From Monocercomonoides exilis (lineage: Eukaryota > Preaxostyla > Oxymonadida > Polymastigidae), in the NCBI GenBank assembly GCA_001643675.2, contig LSRY02000008.1, positions 1,375,501 to 1,439,500 of the forward strand: 64,000 nt of DNA. The letters run 5' to 3'. Below the pieces are notes generated by a model. It made no database searches. It saw nothing but the letters and a program-made list of their open reading frames with translations, and was not told the DNA's origin. The translations under genes were made by a program, and so were the position numbers. How positions within the stretch are numbered: position 1 is the stretch's first letter; every line of letters starts with the position of its first letter. Shown piece after piece: positions 20,051-32,294 of this stretch.

Positions 20051-20320
20051 TTGTTTTCAATTTCCCTTCTCTTGCTATTTTTTTCCGAGCAGGCATTTGA
20101 GATAATGAAGAAGGAGGAGCAGAAAGATAAAATCAAATCATTTGTTGATACTACTAATTGTGAAGGATATGCTTTATATTCATTTATCCTTTTGAATTTT
20201 TTCATCAATAATTTTTTTTTCAATAAAACTGCTTCTTCTTCTTCTTCTTCTTCTTCTTCTTCTTCTTCCTCCTCATCTTCCTTTTATTCATCGTCATCAT
20301 TGCCTAATTTTACGATTTGA
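20051..20320 (+). CDS. Conserved small frame downstream of helix gene (possible 3' exon)
   Basis: This 89-codon frame has the segment FEIMKKEEQKDKIKSFVDTT, then NCEG and FINNFFFN, followed by a polyserine TTC run. A diverged relative occupies the same place behind the P4 copy-2 gene (60990-61220 minus, and 52963 onwards plus): FEMAKKEEQKDRFRAFVDAA, then NCEGIA and FIINNFF. Conservation of the protein pattern between diverged loci argues for coding. It is directly preceded by a T-rich stretch ending GAGCAG, like a 3' splice site, so it may be a last exon or a displaced C-terminus of the full-length protein. Confidence 0.4.
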   Translation: MFSISLLLLFFSEQAFEIMKKEEQKDKIKSFVDTTNCEGYALYSFILLNFFINNFFFNKTASSSSSSSSSSSSSSSSFYSSSSLPNFTI

Positions 20321-21075
20321 GCTGTTGGAGTTGTTCCACTTGAAACAGAACTGAGGATTGGGCTTTGGCTATTATTTTTAGGAGAAGAAGAACAGAAACG
20401 GAGGCGGTACAAATGAATTTTGCTGACAGAAAATAACGATATTTTGGGGGGAAAAAAAAGGAAATGAAGAAGAAAGGACGGATTAGAAAAAGTGTGTGAA
20501 GAAAATTCATTATGAAACAGTTTGTTATTATTTGTTATATTTTTATTTTATTTTATTTTATTTTGTTTTAGAAAATTAACTTTCGTATTTAATTACAAAT
20601 TTATATTTTTTTCCCCAGTTATTTAATGATTATAGGAGCATTTGTGTGGTTATTCAAAAGCGATAAATGCGAATGGAATGTGGAAAGAAGAAAGGAAATG
20701 GGAAGCGAAGATAAAAAGAGGATTTGTTGAAAGATGAATGATGAAGAACGTTGGAATTTCATTTTGATTTAGAGGAGTTAAAGGGAAAGATGATTTTCTT
20801 CTTATGGATATCCCTTTGAGAAGCAGAGGAAGAGGCGGGAAGAGGGATTTTGAATTTAGTAAATATTTTGCCAGATTGCTCCAAGAGGCAGAGGAAGAGA
20901 AGACAGCGTCGAAGATAGTATTTTTGTGTGTGAGTTGCACTTCTCCTCTTTTTGCCAATTATTCTCATGAATCTTCATTCCCCTTGTTTCCTTCTCACAA
21001 CTCACGTTTTTCAACATATCAACAGCAAATGAGGCATGTTCAACTCCGACCACATCCTTTCACCGAATCGCATGT
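20321..21075. other. Intergenic spacer and leader before P2 left gene 3
   Basis: A conserved 3' block (GAGCTGTTGGAGTTGTTCC, then GAAACAGAACTGAGGATT) is followed by AT-rich sequence. A leader at about 20650-21075 holds the box TATTCAAAAGCG and GAATGGAATGTGGAAAGAAG (20668-20690). Family-type coding similarity (LTFFNISTANEACS) begins near 21000, upstream of the usable Met, with a TGA ahead of it. Confidence 0.45.
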
Positions 21076-23072
21076 TTGATGAGCAGCTGCTCATTCTCAT
21101 CAGTCTGTGATGCATATGATGGCGGAATTGTTCCTTCTCTGAACAACCCCTTGGCCTCTTTGTCTGTTTCGAACGCCTCGTTTATTGGATGTTGTCGGAC
21201 TAGGAATGTTGAATGCACTGGAACTGCAGAGGTTCCATTGAATCCAGGCAGACAAAACGAAACATTCAATGGATCGAATACCTTCACTTGGTGCGAATGG
21301 AACGGATCAAATACGACGGGAACAAATAATACTCACGCTGATGGGGTTTCAAATGGAGGGGCAATTTGTATGTACAATCAGTCATCTGCCACTGTATCGG
21401 TTTCACATTGTTCATTCAACAACTGTTTTGCTTATTGGGATGGAGGTGGAATATTGTGTGCAAATATTAAATCTGTTGAGATTGAAAACAATTCGTTCGA
21501 CTCATGCACAGCTCAAAGAAATGCTGGGGGAGGGATGTGCGTTGTGGCAATTACAACATGTGTTCGTATCAGCGGATGTGAATTCCAGGGTTGCAAAGCA
21601 AATTATTATGGAGGAGGACTTTATCTTGAAAATTTTCAAGTTATAGAAGGATGCATTAGAACAGAAAGTGGAGAAGGGGAAAGTGCGTGTGTGTTTGACT
21701 GCAGTTTCACTTCATGCTCAGTCACAAATACTCACGGTGGAGGTATGCGTTGTGTTACTGTTCCTAATCAATTTAAAATGAGAAGTACTCAATTCATTTC
21801 ATGCACAGCAATGGGATATGGTGGGGGGCTGAACTTTGATCCAAATCGAGCATCCGCATCAAATGAAACAATTTACTATTATTTTCTTTTTTTCCATGAA
21901 TGTAAATGCAAGACTGGATCAAATTCATATGGACACGATGTGATGTATTTTGATCGCTATGATCTTTTAATTCATCTGGAAATCCGTTCAAGGAATGTTA
22001 CACAACAAACACAGATGACCAAAGAGTATGTTATGGATATGATTATTCGAGTTCAGGGAGTTGGAAATTTCTGCACACCGAAAAGAAGGATTGGCTGAAG
22101 GACAAGACGTTATACGTTTCTGTGAGTGGAAATGACTTGAATGAGCTGTGCGGATCAAATGAATCAAATCCGTGCAAAACGGTGAAGAAGGCGTTTGAGA
22201 TGTGTGAGATACAAATTAGCTTGACAATCACGCTGATGGAAGGGAATCATGTGAGTGAGGCAACAACAGTTGCGATTGGAACAAAGAAGATTTCAGTCAT
22301 TGGGAAAGGGAGGGCGGAGAGTTCGATTGGAACAGGAGCACTTTCATCTGTAGGAACGCTGTTCAGTGTGTCAACAGGTCACCTTGGTTTATTGCACATG
22401 AAGGTTGATTGCAACTCAAATGCAAATCCTTCTTCGTCGAGTGTGGTTGTGGTGTCTGATGGGGGTGGGTCACTCTCGTTGGAGGATGTTGTGATCACCA
22501 CGAGTGTTTCTTCAGGAGACTATGTGATGTCGTCGTCGGTGTTTGTGGTGGCGCTGTCGCAGCTGTTGATGACCGATGTGGAGATCATAAATATGAATGT
22601 CTCAAAATCATTGTTCTCTGAGCCGGATCTCTCTTCTTCTTCTTCTTCTTCTTCTTCATTGTCGTCATCGTCTTCATCTGCATTGTATCTGACAGCCACA
22701 GCATCAGGAGACAGCGTGCTGGCGAATGTGAAGGTGACGAATGTGAAGTTGACTGAAGGAGATGGGGTGGTTGTGGCAAAGAGTGTGAAGGCAGGAGAGA
22801 TATTTGGGATGATGAGCACGAGAACAGAAGGGGGGCAGAGTGGTTGTATGTTTGGGAAGGGCGATTTTGAGATGAATTTTTGGTCACATGTGAATTTGGA
22901 GGGAAGAATAAAAAATCATAGGTGCATTGTGAATTTGTTTCTGTTTTGCTGCAACTCGTGCAATCCACATAAAATAAGCACCATCACTGCTGCAAAACTC
23001 GAAATCTCCTGTTTTATCAAAGAAAGGAAAATCGGTTTTATTTGTGAAAAGGAAAGGAAGAAAGGTGAGTAA
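21076..23072 (+). pseudogene. Pmp-like beta-helix gene, P2 left arm copy 3 (frameshifted)
   Basis: Mirror of the intact 665-aa gene at 26619-28616. A T run at 21965-21968 has four T against five in the other arm, splitting the frame into 21076-22098 and 22122-23072. At 21,49x the encoded rung reads FDSC against FNSC in the mirror. This is the longest family member: after the type-A cassette it continues through SVSTGHLGLLHMKVDC, SGGGSLSLEDV-like turns, a polyserine stretch and VTNVKLTEGDG. It leaves the family near AGEIFGMM and ends at the heart of P2. Confidence 0.82.
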
Positions 23073-24811
23073 TTTGACGGAACATCAACGATTTATTTTT
23101 TCTTTGAAAAAAAAAAGAGTATTTGGGTTTATTCATAAATTTAGATGTTTTGCAAAAACAAAAAGTGGACAAGTTTCTTTGTTGAATCCTTCTATTTTTT
23201 CAATGTAACAATTCATATGATTTTTATTTTTTCATTCATTAGCCAACTGCTTTTGAATGATTTTTCAGACAACAAAGTTTTTCTTTAAAAAAATTTCAGT
23301 CCTTTCTTTTTTTCATTCTTTTTATTTTTTCAAATGTGATTTTCACAACAACATTTTTTTATAACAAAATGAAAAAATCAAATAGTTCCCTTGTTTGAAA
23401 GGATATATGAAATTTCGGAACAAACTGTTGAAGAACTTCAAAAATGATTTGTTGAAGAACAAACAAACAAATGGATGAATGAATGGATGAAAAACGCCAG
23501 ACAATAGTATTTTCACAGCAACTGATGAATGAAAAAGGAAAACGATAACTTTTTTTTGTATTTTTGTCAAATAATATCAAACTCTTCTGATTTGTCAATC
23601 ACTCATTTTCATTTTGACAGGGGAAATAAAAATGAAAACAATTATTCATTGAGAAATCAGATGAATTAGAAAATGGGCTTTATCATGATTCAAATGAGAA
23701 ACATTTATCAAAATGAAAAATATAATGAAAATTTTTGAAATCATAACTTCTTTCGGAGTGTTGATTATTTTGAAAATACATTGTTATTTGCCGAATAATT
23801 TTCTTTTAAATATTAAATGTTATTCAAACGTTTTAAAAGTTAATGGTTGATGAAAAAGAGAGACAGAGATGTTTTGTATTGGAGTTGTCACTTTTCTGTG
23901 TTCATTAACAAAAATTCAAAACAAAATAGTCAAACCGATATTTTTGTTCGAAAAAATCTGATTTCAAAAATATTCACCCATATGAATTAAAAAATGAATG
24001 AAATCTTTTTTATCAGAAATGATTATTTTTTCATTGACGTTTAACTATATATCCTTTTTTTATATCCACCACAAGGCACTCATTGGCTTTCAAAATCATG
24101 ATTTCAAAATTAATCACTCATATTGATTTTTTAAAAATTGAATATTTCTTTTTTGTTTATTTTGTTTTCTTCTTCTTTTTTATCAAAACAGATTATTCTT
24201 TCACAAAACGATGAAAATGAAGTTTTTGAAATGTGTCGACACTGATTCGTTTGTTCCTTTTTTATTTTTGTTTTCCAGTCACAGTTTTGATAGTTTATTT
24301 TGATGAGGGTGATTGTTTATCTGAAACTGCAATTTTTCTGTCAAAAACGTCGATTTGAAATTGAGATTGGGACACTTTGAAATGGAAACTTGAAAGTGAT
24401 AACAACACTGTGACAGTTCAATAATTGACTTTTTCTTTCTCAAATAAAAAGTCTTTCTGGTTATTGAAAGTCCTATTTCACTTCAACTGAATATTCACAA
24501 ATCAATCTCGAAAAGCCGCGTGATTATCCATTCTCCAATTATTTTTCTGAATCATAAATCTTTTTCTATCTTCATCTCGATTATTTCTTTTCATTTGGTT
24601 CAATATTTGTGGATAATGTTTTATATCTCATTCAAACAAAATATCTTTCTGAAAAGTCGCAAATGCAAAATTTTCATGTTATATCGAATGTTTTTTATAT
24701 TTTTTTATCATTTTCACTTTTCAACTGTCTGAAATTTTTTGTAAAGCTACTTTTGTTTAATTTTCGAAAGTTAAAAAATTTCATATTTGTTTCAAATTTC
24801 TGTTTTCACTC
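23073..24811. repeat. Heart of P2, left half
   Basis: AT-rich and non-coding; the exact inverse of 24880-26618. It contains several degenerate copies of a motif found also in P1 and P3: TGAAATCATAACTTCTTTCGGAGTGTTGAT (written here as two parts: TGAAATCATAACTTCTTTC and GGAGTGTTGAT, 23738-23767), GTGTTCATTAAC, and TGATTTCAAAAATATTCACCC (23959-23979, and a weaker one near 24100). Its innermost 60-70 bp (ATTTCATATTTG, ATTTCTGTTTTCACTC) resemble the centre of P4. Confidence 0.8.
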
Positions 24812-24879
24812 ACAAAATTTTGATGTCATTGAAACAAATCCTTGTCAAAGTTATTTCATCCGTTTGGGTGTGATTTCGA
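24812..24879. other. P2 spacer (unpaired centre, 68 bp)
   Basis: This short unique sequence separates the two arms. It has no gene. A transcript or single strand of this region would form an enormous hairpin with this as its loop. Confidence 0.9.
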
Positions 24880-26618
24880 GAGTGAAAACAGAATTTTGAA
24901 ACAAATATGAAATTTTTTAACTTTCGAAAATTAAACAAAAGTAGCTTTACAAAAAATTTCAGACAGTTGAAAAGTGAAAATGATAAAAAAATATAAAAAA
25001 CATTCGATATAACATGAAAATTTTGCATTTGCGACTTTTCAGAAAGATATTTTGTTTGAATGAGATATAAAACATTATCCACAAATATTGAACCAAATGA
25101 AAAGAAATAATCGAGATGAAGATAGAAAAAGATTTATGATTCAGAAAAATAATTGGAGAATGGATAATCACGCGGCTTTTCGAGATTGATTTGTGAATAT
25201 TCAGTTGAAGTGAAATAGGACTTTCAATAACCAGAAAGACTTTTTATTTGAGAAAGAAAAAGTCAATTATTGAACTGTCACAGTGTTGTTATCACTTTCA
25301 AGTTTCCATTTCAAAGTGTCCCAATCTCAATTTCAAATCGACGTTTTTGACAGAAAAATTGCAGTTTCAGATAAACAATCACCCTCATCAAAATAAACTA
25401 TCAAAACTGTGACTGGAAAACAAAAATAAAAAAGGAACAAACGAATCAGTGTCGACACATTTCAAAAACTTCATTTTCATCGTTTTGTGAAAGAATAATC
25501 TGTTTTGATAAAAAAGAAGAAGAAAACAAAATAAACAAAAAAGAAATATTCAATTTTTAAAAAATCAATATGAGTGATTAATTTTGAAATCATGATTTTG
25601 AAAGCCAATGAGTGCCTTGTGGTGGATATAAAAAAAGGATATATAGTTAAACGTCAATGAAAAAATAATCATTTCTGATAAAAAAGATTTCATTCATTTT
25701 TTAATTCATATGGGTGAATATTTTTGAAATCAGATTTTTTCGAACAAAAATATCGGTTTGACTATTTTGTTTTGAATTTTTGTTAATGAACACAGAAAAG
25801 TGACAACTCCAATACAAAACATCTCTGTCTCTCTTTTTCATCAACCATTAACTTTTAAAACGTTTGAATAACATTTAATATTTAAAAGAAAATTATTCGG
25901 CAAATAACAATGTATTTTCAAAATAATCAACACTCCGAAAGAAGTTATGATTTCAAAAATTTTCATTATATTTTTCATTTTGATAAATGTTTCTCATTTG
26001 AATCATGATAAAGCCCATTTTCTAATTCATCTGATTTCTCAATGAATAATTGTTTTCATTTTTATTTCCCCTGTCAAAATGAAAATGAGTGATTGACAAA
26101 TCAGAAGAGTTTGATATTATTTGACAAAAATACAAAAAAAAGTTATCGTTTTCCTTTTTCATTCATCAGTTGCTGTGAAAATACTATTGTCTGGCGTTTT
26201 TCATCCATTCATTCATCCATTTGTTTGTTTGTTCTTCAACAAATCATTTTTGAAGTTCTTCAACAGTTTGTTCCGAAATTTCATATATCCTTTCAAACAA
26301 GGGAACTATTTGATTTTTTCATTTTGTTATAAAAAAATGTTGTTGTGAAAATCACATTTGAAAAAATAAAAAGAATGAAAAAAAGAAAGGACTGAAATTT
26401 TTTTAAAGAAAAACTTTGTTGTCTGAAAAATCATTCAAAAGCAGTTGGCTAATGAATGAAAAAATAAAAATCATATGAATTGTTACATTGAAAAAATAGA
26501 AGGATTCAACAAAGAAACTTGTCCACTTTTTGTTTTTGCAAAACATCTAAATTTATGAATAAACCCAAATACTCTTTTTTTTTTCAAAGAAAAAATAAAT
26601 CGTTGATGTTCCGTCAAA

Positions 26619-28616
26619 TTACTCACCTTTCTTCCTTTCCTTTTCACAAATAAAACCGATTTTCCTTTCTTTGATAAAACAGGAGATTTCGAGTTTTGCA
26701 GCAGTGATGGTGCTTATTTTATGTGGATTGCACGAGTTGCAGCAAAACAGAAACAAATTCACAATGCACCTATGATTTTTTATTCTTCCCTCCAAATTCA
26801 CATGTGACCAAAAATTCATCTCAAAATCGCCCTTCCCAAACATACAACCACTCTGCCCCCCTTCTGTTCTCGTGCTCATCATCCCAAATATCTCTCCTGC
26901 CTTCACACTCTTTGCCACAACCACCCCATCTCCTTCAGTCAACTTCACATTCGTCACCTTCACATTCGCCAGCACGCTGTCTCCTGATGCTGTGGCTGTC
27001 AGATACAATGCAGATGAAGACGATGACGACAATGAAGAAGAAGAAGAAGAAGAAGAAGAGAGATCCGGCTCAGAGAACAATGATTTTGAGACATTCATAT
27101 TTATGATCTCCACATCGGTCATCAACAGCTGCGACAGCGCCACCACAAACACCGACGACGACATCACATAGTCTCCTGAAGAAACACTCGTGGTGATCAC
27201 AACATCCTCCAACGAGAGTGACCCACCCCCATCAGACACCACAACCACACTCGACGAAGAAGGATTTGCATTTGAGTTGCAATCAACCTTCATGTGCAAT
27301 AAACCAAGGTGACCTGTTGACACACTGAACAGCGTTCCTACAGATGAAAGTGCTCCTGTTCCAATCGAACTCTCCGCCCTCCCTTTCCCAATGACTGAAA
27401 TCTTCTTTGTTCCAATCGCAACTGTTGTTGCCTCACTCACATGATTCCCTTCCATCAGCGTGATTGTCAAGCTAATTTGTATCTCACACATCTCAAACGC
27501 CTTCTTCACCGTTTTGCACGGATTTGATTCATTTGATCCGCACAGCTCATTCAAGTCATTTCCACTCACAGAAACATATAACGTCTTGTCCTTCAGCCAA
27601 TCCTTCTTTTCGGTGTGCAGAAATTTCCAACTCCCTGAACTCGAATAATCATATCCATAACATACTCTTTGGTCATCTGTGTTTGTTGTGTAACATTCCT
27701 TGAACGGATTTCCAGATGAATTAAAAAGATCATAGCGATCAAAATACATCACATCGTGTCCATATGAATTTGATCCAGTCTTGCATTTACATTCATGGAA
27801 AAAAAGAAAATAATAGTAAATTGTTTCATTTGATGCGGATGCTCGATTTGGATCAAAGTTCAGCCCCCCACCATATCCCATTGCTGTGCATGAAATGAAT
27901 TGAGTACTTCTCATTTTAAATTGATTAGGAACAGTAACACAACGCATACCTCCACCGTGAGTATTTGTGACTGAGCATGAAGTGAAACTGCAGTCAAACA
28001 CACACGCACTTTCCCCTTCTCCACTTTCTGTTCTAATGCATCCTTCTATAACTTGAAAATTTTCAAGATAAAGTCCTCCTCCATAATAATTTGCTTTGCA
28101 ACCCTGGAATTCACATCCGCTGATACGAACACATGTTGTAATTGCCACAACGCACATCCCTCCCCCAGCATTTCTTTGAGCTGTGCATGAGTTGAACGAA
28201 TTGTTTTCAATCTCAACAGATTTAATATTTGCACACAATATTCCACCTCCATCCCAATAAGCAAAACAGTTGTTGAATGAACAATGTGAAACCGATACAG
28301 TGGCAGATGACTGATTGTACATACAAATTGCCCCTCCATTTGAAACCCCATCAGCGTGAGTATTATTTGTTCCCGTCGTATTTGATCCGTTCCATTCGCA
28401 CCAAGTGAAGGTATTCGATCCATTGAATGTTTCGTTTTGTCTGCCTGGATTCAATGGAACCTCTGCAGTTCCAGTGCATTCAACATTCCTAGTCCGACAA
28501 CATCCAATAAACGAGGCGTTCGAAACAGACAAAGAGGCCAAGGGGTTGTTCAGAGAAGGAACAATTCCGCCATCATATGCATCACAGACTGATGAGAATG
28601 AGCAGCTGCTCATCAA
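26619..28616 (-). CDS. Pmp-like beta-helix protein, P2 right arm copy 3 (intact)
   Basis: This 665-aa frame starts MMSSCSFSSVCDAYDGGIV. Rungs: GGAICMYNQSS (about 105), WDGGGILCANIK, NAGGGMCVVAI, ISGCEFQGCKAN, YGGGLYLENFQV, CVFDCSFTSCSVT, HGGGMRCVTV, FKMRSTQFISC, YGGGLNFDPNR. These are followed by a conserved YFLFFHECKC / YGHDVMYFD / NPFKECYTTNTDDQR block, the type-A cassette DWLKDKTLYVS...CGSNESNPCKT, TLFSVSTGHLG, GGGSLSLEDVVITTS, polySer and VTNVKLTEGDGVVV. The Cys pairs at regular spacing suggest an extracellular stacked beta-helix. Similarity upstream of the Met (LTFFNISTAN) is in frame but cut by a TGA, so the true N-terminus is missing or lies in another exon. No transmembrane segment is clear. 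The C-terminal 60 residues are unrelated to paralogues. Confidence 0.85.
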   Translation of the reverse strand: MMSSCSFSSVCDAYDGGIVPSLNNPLASLSVSNASFIGCCRTRNVECTGTAEVPLNPGRQNETFNGSNTFTWCEWNGSNTTGTNNTHADGVSNGGAICMYNQSSATVSVSHCSFNNCFAYWDGGGILCANIKSVEIENNSFNSCTAQRNAGGGMCVVAITTCVRISGCEFQGCKANYYGGGLYLENFQVIEGCIRTESGEGESACVFDCSFTSCSVTNTHGGGMRCVTVPNQFKMRSTQFISCTAMGYGGGLNFDPNRASASNETIYYYFLFFHECKCKTGSNSYGHDVMYFDRYDLFNSSGNPFKECYTTNTDDQRVCYGYDYSSSGSWKFLHTEKKDWLKDKTLYVSVSGNDLNELCGSNESNPCKTVKKAFEMCEIQISLTITLMEGNHVSEATTVAIGTKKISVIGKGRAESSIGTGALSSVGTLFSVSTGHLGLLHMKVDCNSNANPSSSSVVVVSDGGGSLSLEDVVITTSVSSGDYVMSSSVFVVALSQLLMTDVEIINMNVSKSLFSEPDLSSSSSSSSSLSSSSSSALYLTATASGDSVLANVKVTNVKLTEGDGVVVAKSVKAGEIFGMMSTRTEGGQSGCMFGKGDFEMNFWSHVNLEGRIKNHRCIVNLFLFCCNSCNPHKISTITAAKLEISCFIKERKIGFICEKERKKGE

Positions 28617-29371
28617 ACATGCGATTCGGTGAAAGGATGTGGTCGGAGTTGAACATGCCTCATTTGCTGTTGATATGTTGAAAAACGTGAGTTGTGAGAA
28701 GGAAACAAGGGGAATGAAGATTCATGAGAATAATTGGCAAAAAGAGGAGAAGTGCAACTCACACACAAAAATACTATCTTCGACGCTGTCTTCTCTTCCT
28801 CTGCCTCTTGGAGCAATCTGGCAAAATATTTACTAAATTCAAAATCCCTCTTCCCGCCTCTTCCGCTGCTTCTCAAAGGGATATCCATAAGAAGAAAATC
28901 ATCTTTCCCTTTAACTCCTCTAAATCAAAATGAAATTCCAACGTTCTTCATCATTCATCTTTCAACAAATCCTCTTTTTATCTTCGCTTCCCATTTCCTT
29001 TCTTCTTTCCACATTCCATTCGCATTTATCGCTTTTGAATAACCACACAAATGCTCCTATAATCATTAAATAACTGGGGAAAAAAATATAAATTTGTAAT
29101 TAAATACGAAAGTTAATTTTCTAAAACAAAATAAAATAAAATAAAATAAAAATATAACAAATAATAACAAACTGTTTCATAATGAATTTTCTTCACACAC
29201 TTTTTCTAATCCGTCCTTTCTTCTTCATTTCCTTTTTTTTCCCCCCAAAATATCGTTATTTTCTGTCAGCAAAATTCATTTGTACCGCCTCCGTTTCTGT
29301 TCTTCTTCTCCTAAAAATAATAGCCAAAGCCCAATCCTCAGTTCTGTTTCAAGTGGAACAACTCCAACAGC

Positions 29372-29641
29372 TCAAATCGTAAAATTAGGCAATGATGACG
29401 ATGAATAAAAGGAAGATGAGGAGGAAGAAGAAGAAGAAGAAGAAGAAGAAGAAGAAGAAGCAGTTTTATTGAAAAAAAAATTATTGATGAAAAAATTCAA
29501 AAGGATAAATGAATATAAAGCATATCCTTCACAATTAGTAGTATCAACAAATGATTTGATTTTATCTTTCTGCTCCTCCTTCTTCATTATCTCAAATGCC
29601 TGCTCGGAAAAAAATAGCAAGAGAAGGGAAATTGAAAACAA
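29372..29641 (-). CDS. Conserved small frame (mirror of 20051-20320)
   Basis: Same 89-codon frame as in the left arm, including the KKEEQKD...NCEG segment and the Ser run. It lies downstream of the intact copy-2 gene on the same strand. Confidence 0.4.
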   Translation of the reverse strand: MFSISLLLLFFSEQAFEIMKKEEQKDKIKSFVDTTNCEGYALYSFILLNFFINNFFFNKTASSSSSSSSSSSSSSSSFYSSSSLPNFTI

Positions 29642-29768
29642 GGAACTTGTAGATTTAAAGTTGACATAAAATAAACAAAATTAGCAAGGAACAATTTTTA
29701 GATGAAAAATTGTAGGAAAAAGAAAGAATAAGCAGAGTTAGAGAAAAAAAAGAATGGAAAGGAGAATC

Positions 29769-31046
29769 TTATAAATTCGCTTCTGTTTCATTCATTGTAG
29801 TTTCCCTTCCCTTCCCAATAACTGAAATCTTCTTTGTCCCAATCTCAACTGTTGCTGTCTCACTCACATGATTCCCTTCCATCAGCGTGATTGTCAAGCT
29901 AATCTGCACCTCGCACATCTCAAACGCCTTCTTCACTGTTTTGCACGGATTTGATTCATTTGCCCCGCAAAGTGGAGATGTATCATTTCCATTCGCTGAG
30001 ACATAAATCGTCTTATCTTTCAGCCAATCCTTTTTTTCGGTGTGCTGATGAGACCAAGCACCGGCATTCGAGTAGTTGTATGCATAGCACATCCTCTGTT
30101 CATTCAGATTTGTGGTGTAACATTCAAAAAACGGATTTCCTGAATTTAAATAGACATTGTAAGCATCAACGTATTCAACATCATGTCCATATGGAGTAGA
30201 GGTTGTTCTGCATTTGCATTCATGAAAGAACAGAAAATAACAATAAATAATATCATTTTGTGATCCTTGTCTATATGGATAAAGATATAATCCTCCTCCA
30301 TATGCAGTTGCTGAACACGAAATGAATTGAATGCTCCTCATTTTGAATTGCGTGATTGGAATGTTAGCACAGCGCATACCCCCACCATCAGTGCTTGCCA
30401 CAGAGCATGAAGTGAAACTGCAGTCAAACACACACGCACTCTCCCCTCCTCCATTTTCATTTCCAATGCAATCTGTTCCTGAAACATTAAAATTATCAAG
30501 ATCAAGACCTCCTCCAGCGCCATTTGCTTTACAATTTTGAAATTCACATCCGCTGATCCGAACACATGCCAAAATAGCATAAATTAGCATTCCTCCTCCG
30601 TAATGACTTTGCGCAGTACAAGAATCAAACGTATTATTCTCTATTTTAACTTCTTTTATGCTTGCACACATTATTCCCCCACCTCGGCTGTATGCAAAAC
30701 AATTATTAAACACACAACGCGAAACAGACACAGTGGCAGACGATTGACCATACATGCAGATGGCCCCGCCACTCGATATTCCATCCGTCCACGAGTCAAT
30801 TTCTCCAGTCGTCTTCGATCCGCTCCATTCGCACCAAGTGAATGAATTTGCTCCATTTTCTGTTTCGTTTTGTCTCCCTGGCTGTTTCTTATTATCTGCA
30901 GTTCCTTCACATACAACATTTCTTGTTCTGCAACACCCAACGAATGATGTATTTGAAACAGTCAGAGAAACCAATGGATTGTTCAGAGAGGGAACAATTC
31001 CGCCATCATATGCGTCGCTAACTGATGAGAATGAGCAGCTGACCAT
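29769..31046 (-). CDS. Pmp-like beta-helix protein, P2 right arm copy 2 (intact)
   Basis: This 425-aa frame starts MVSCSFSSVSDAYDGGIV and has the full set of rungs (GGAICMYGQSS, RGGGIMCASIK, YGGGMLIYAI, AGGGLDLDNF, DGGGMRCANI, YGGGLYLYPYR). Next come YFLFFHECKCRTTSTPYGHD, NPFFECYTTN and the type-A cassette DWLKDKTIYVSANGND...CGANESNPCKT, ending soon after KKISVIGKGRE. It is shorter than copy 3 because it lacks everything after the GTGALSS position. It is a probable surface or secreted protein; the ligand is unknown. Confidence 0.85.
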   Translation of the reverse strand: MVSCSFSSVSDAYDGGIVPSLNNPLVSLTVSNTSFVGCCRTRNVVCEGTADNKKQPGRQNETENGANSFTWCEWSGSKTTGEIDSWTDGISSGGAICMYGQSSATVSVSRCVFNNCFAYSRGGGIMCASIKEVKIENNTFDSCTAQSHYGGGMLIYAILACVRISGCEFQNCKANGAGGGLDLDNFNVSGTDCIGNENGGGESACVFDCSFTSCSVASTDGGGMRCANIPITQFKMRSIQFISCSATAYGGGLYLYPYRQGSQNDIIYCYFLFFHECKCRTTSTPYGHDVEYVDAYNVYLNSGNPFFECYTTNLNEQRMCYAYNYSNAGAWSHQHTEKKDWLKDKTIYVSANGNDTSPLCGANESNPCKTVKKAFEMCEVQISLTITLMEGNHVSETATVEIGTKKISVIGKGRETTMNETEANL

Positions 31047-32294
31047 AAAACTTGATCTTTGGGTTGACGTAGTTGTTACAGGTGAGCATTCATCATTTGC
31101 TGTTGAAATGTTGAAAAATATCAGATAAGAGAGGGATTCAAGGGATATAGATATTGAAAAGAGGAATGTGGTTGAAGATTGGGTAAGAGATTCTCATATC
31201 GAAACACTTCCTTCTCTTTTAATTTTTGATTATATACCTTTTTTGCCTCTTGGCGCCTGTCGCAAATTATTTCCTAAAGTCAGATTCTTTCCCTGCCTCT
31301 TCTGCTGAAGACAATTGGCTCCCATTAAAAGCAGAAATACATCTTTTTTCTTCAATGCTTCTGAATGGAAACAACATTCCAGCATCCTTCATCAACTATT
31401 CCGTTCAAATATCTCTTTTTCTCTTGCTTCCGTTTTCTGTCTTCTTTTAAATTTCTATTCATTTCCTTCACTTTTGAAGATATACGCAAAGTCTCTATTA
31501 TCGATAAAAATATTAATAAATAAAAAAAATATTAAAGATAAATAATGAAATAAAACAAAAAAATTTAATATAAAATTAGAAATTAAACATTAAAGAAAAA
31601 TATCAAAAATATGAAAAAACTAAAAATATATAAAATGTATTATGAAAAATCAGTACCATATTCTTTTCTCAATCTTTCGCTTCAACTTCCGCTTTTGTGT
31701 CTTTTTCTTTTCGAATTTTTGTCAAATTTCTTCTTTTGCCATATCATCAATTTCTCACATTCTCTCTTTTATCGCTTTGCCTCATTCTTTTCAAAATACC
31801 ACATATATCTCACAAGCCTCATCTTTTCCATCCATTTCATATATTTCCTCTGGCTCATTCCTCTGTGCCCATTCCATTTCCCTCATTCTACCATCTTTCC
31901 GTTCTTGATGCTTATTCATCACCATTGAACATTCACACAAAGATCCTAATTTCAGTAAAAATAATTTCTGATGAAAAAACATAGAAATAAAAAATATAAA
32001 CTTTTGCCTTTTCAAATTAATCATTCTTAACAGAATTTCTTCTTCTTCTTGTTAACCTCAAATATTGCTCCACTCTGCAAATACACCCATCTTCTCCATC
32101 TCCACTGCAAATCTCACAACCAACGAATTTTCTTCTCTTTTGCGCCCTCAAATCACTTATTTCTAATCCTCAGTTCTGTTTCCGGCTATATAACTCTAAC
32201 AGCCTAAATCTTTGAAATTGTTGATGAAAACAAAAAAGAAAAATAAGAAGAAGAAAAAGAAGAGAAAGAGAAAAACAGAGAGGAAGAAAAAGAA
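31047..32294. other. Spacer between P2 right genes 2 and 1
   Basis: Mirror of 17398-18646: leader of copy 2, AT-rich spacer, conserved 3' block near 32163-32210, then a GAA/TTC tract. No gene is supported. Confidence 0.5.

Larger units (their letters stand above)
7390..24811. repeat. Palindrome P2, left arm (holds the DIRS insertion)
   Basis: The left arm is the reverse complement of 24880 to about 35710. Near the centre paired positions add up to 49691, rising to 49693 by 15,075. Left of the DIRS element (8886-15074) the sum drops to 43504, which accounts for the 6,189-bp insertion. From 8.4 kb to the centre the arms are almost identical: a handful of single-base changes were seen (for example 20827 A against C). 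Left of 8.4 kb the microsatellites differ, and similarity fades around 7.4 kb. Three beta-helix genes lie in the arm, all pointing to the centre. Confidence 0.93.

Noticed and set aside
23073-26618. Long terminal inverted repeats of a Maverick/Polinton-like DNA transposon
   Set aside because: No integrase, polymerase B or capsid-type frame lies between any pair of inverted arms; the only content between arms is a short spacer.
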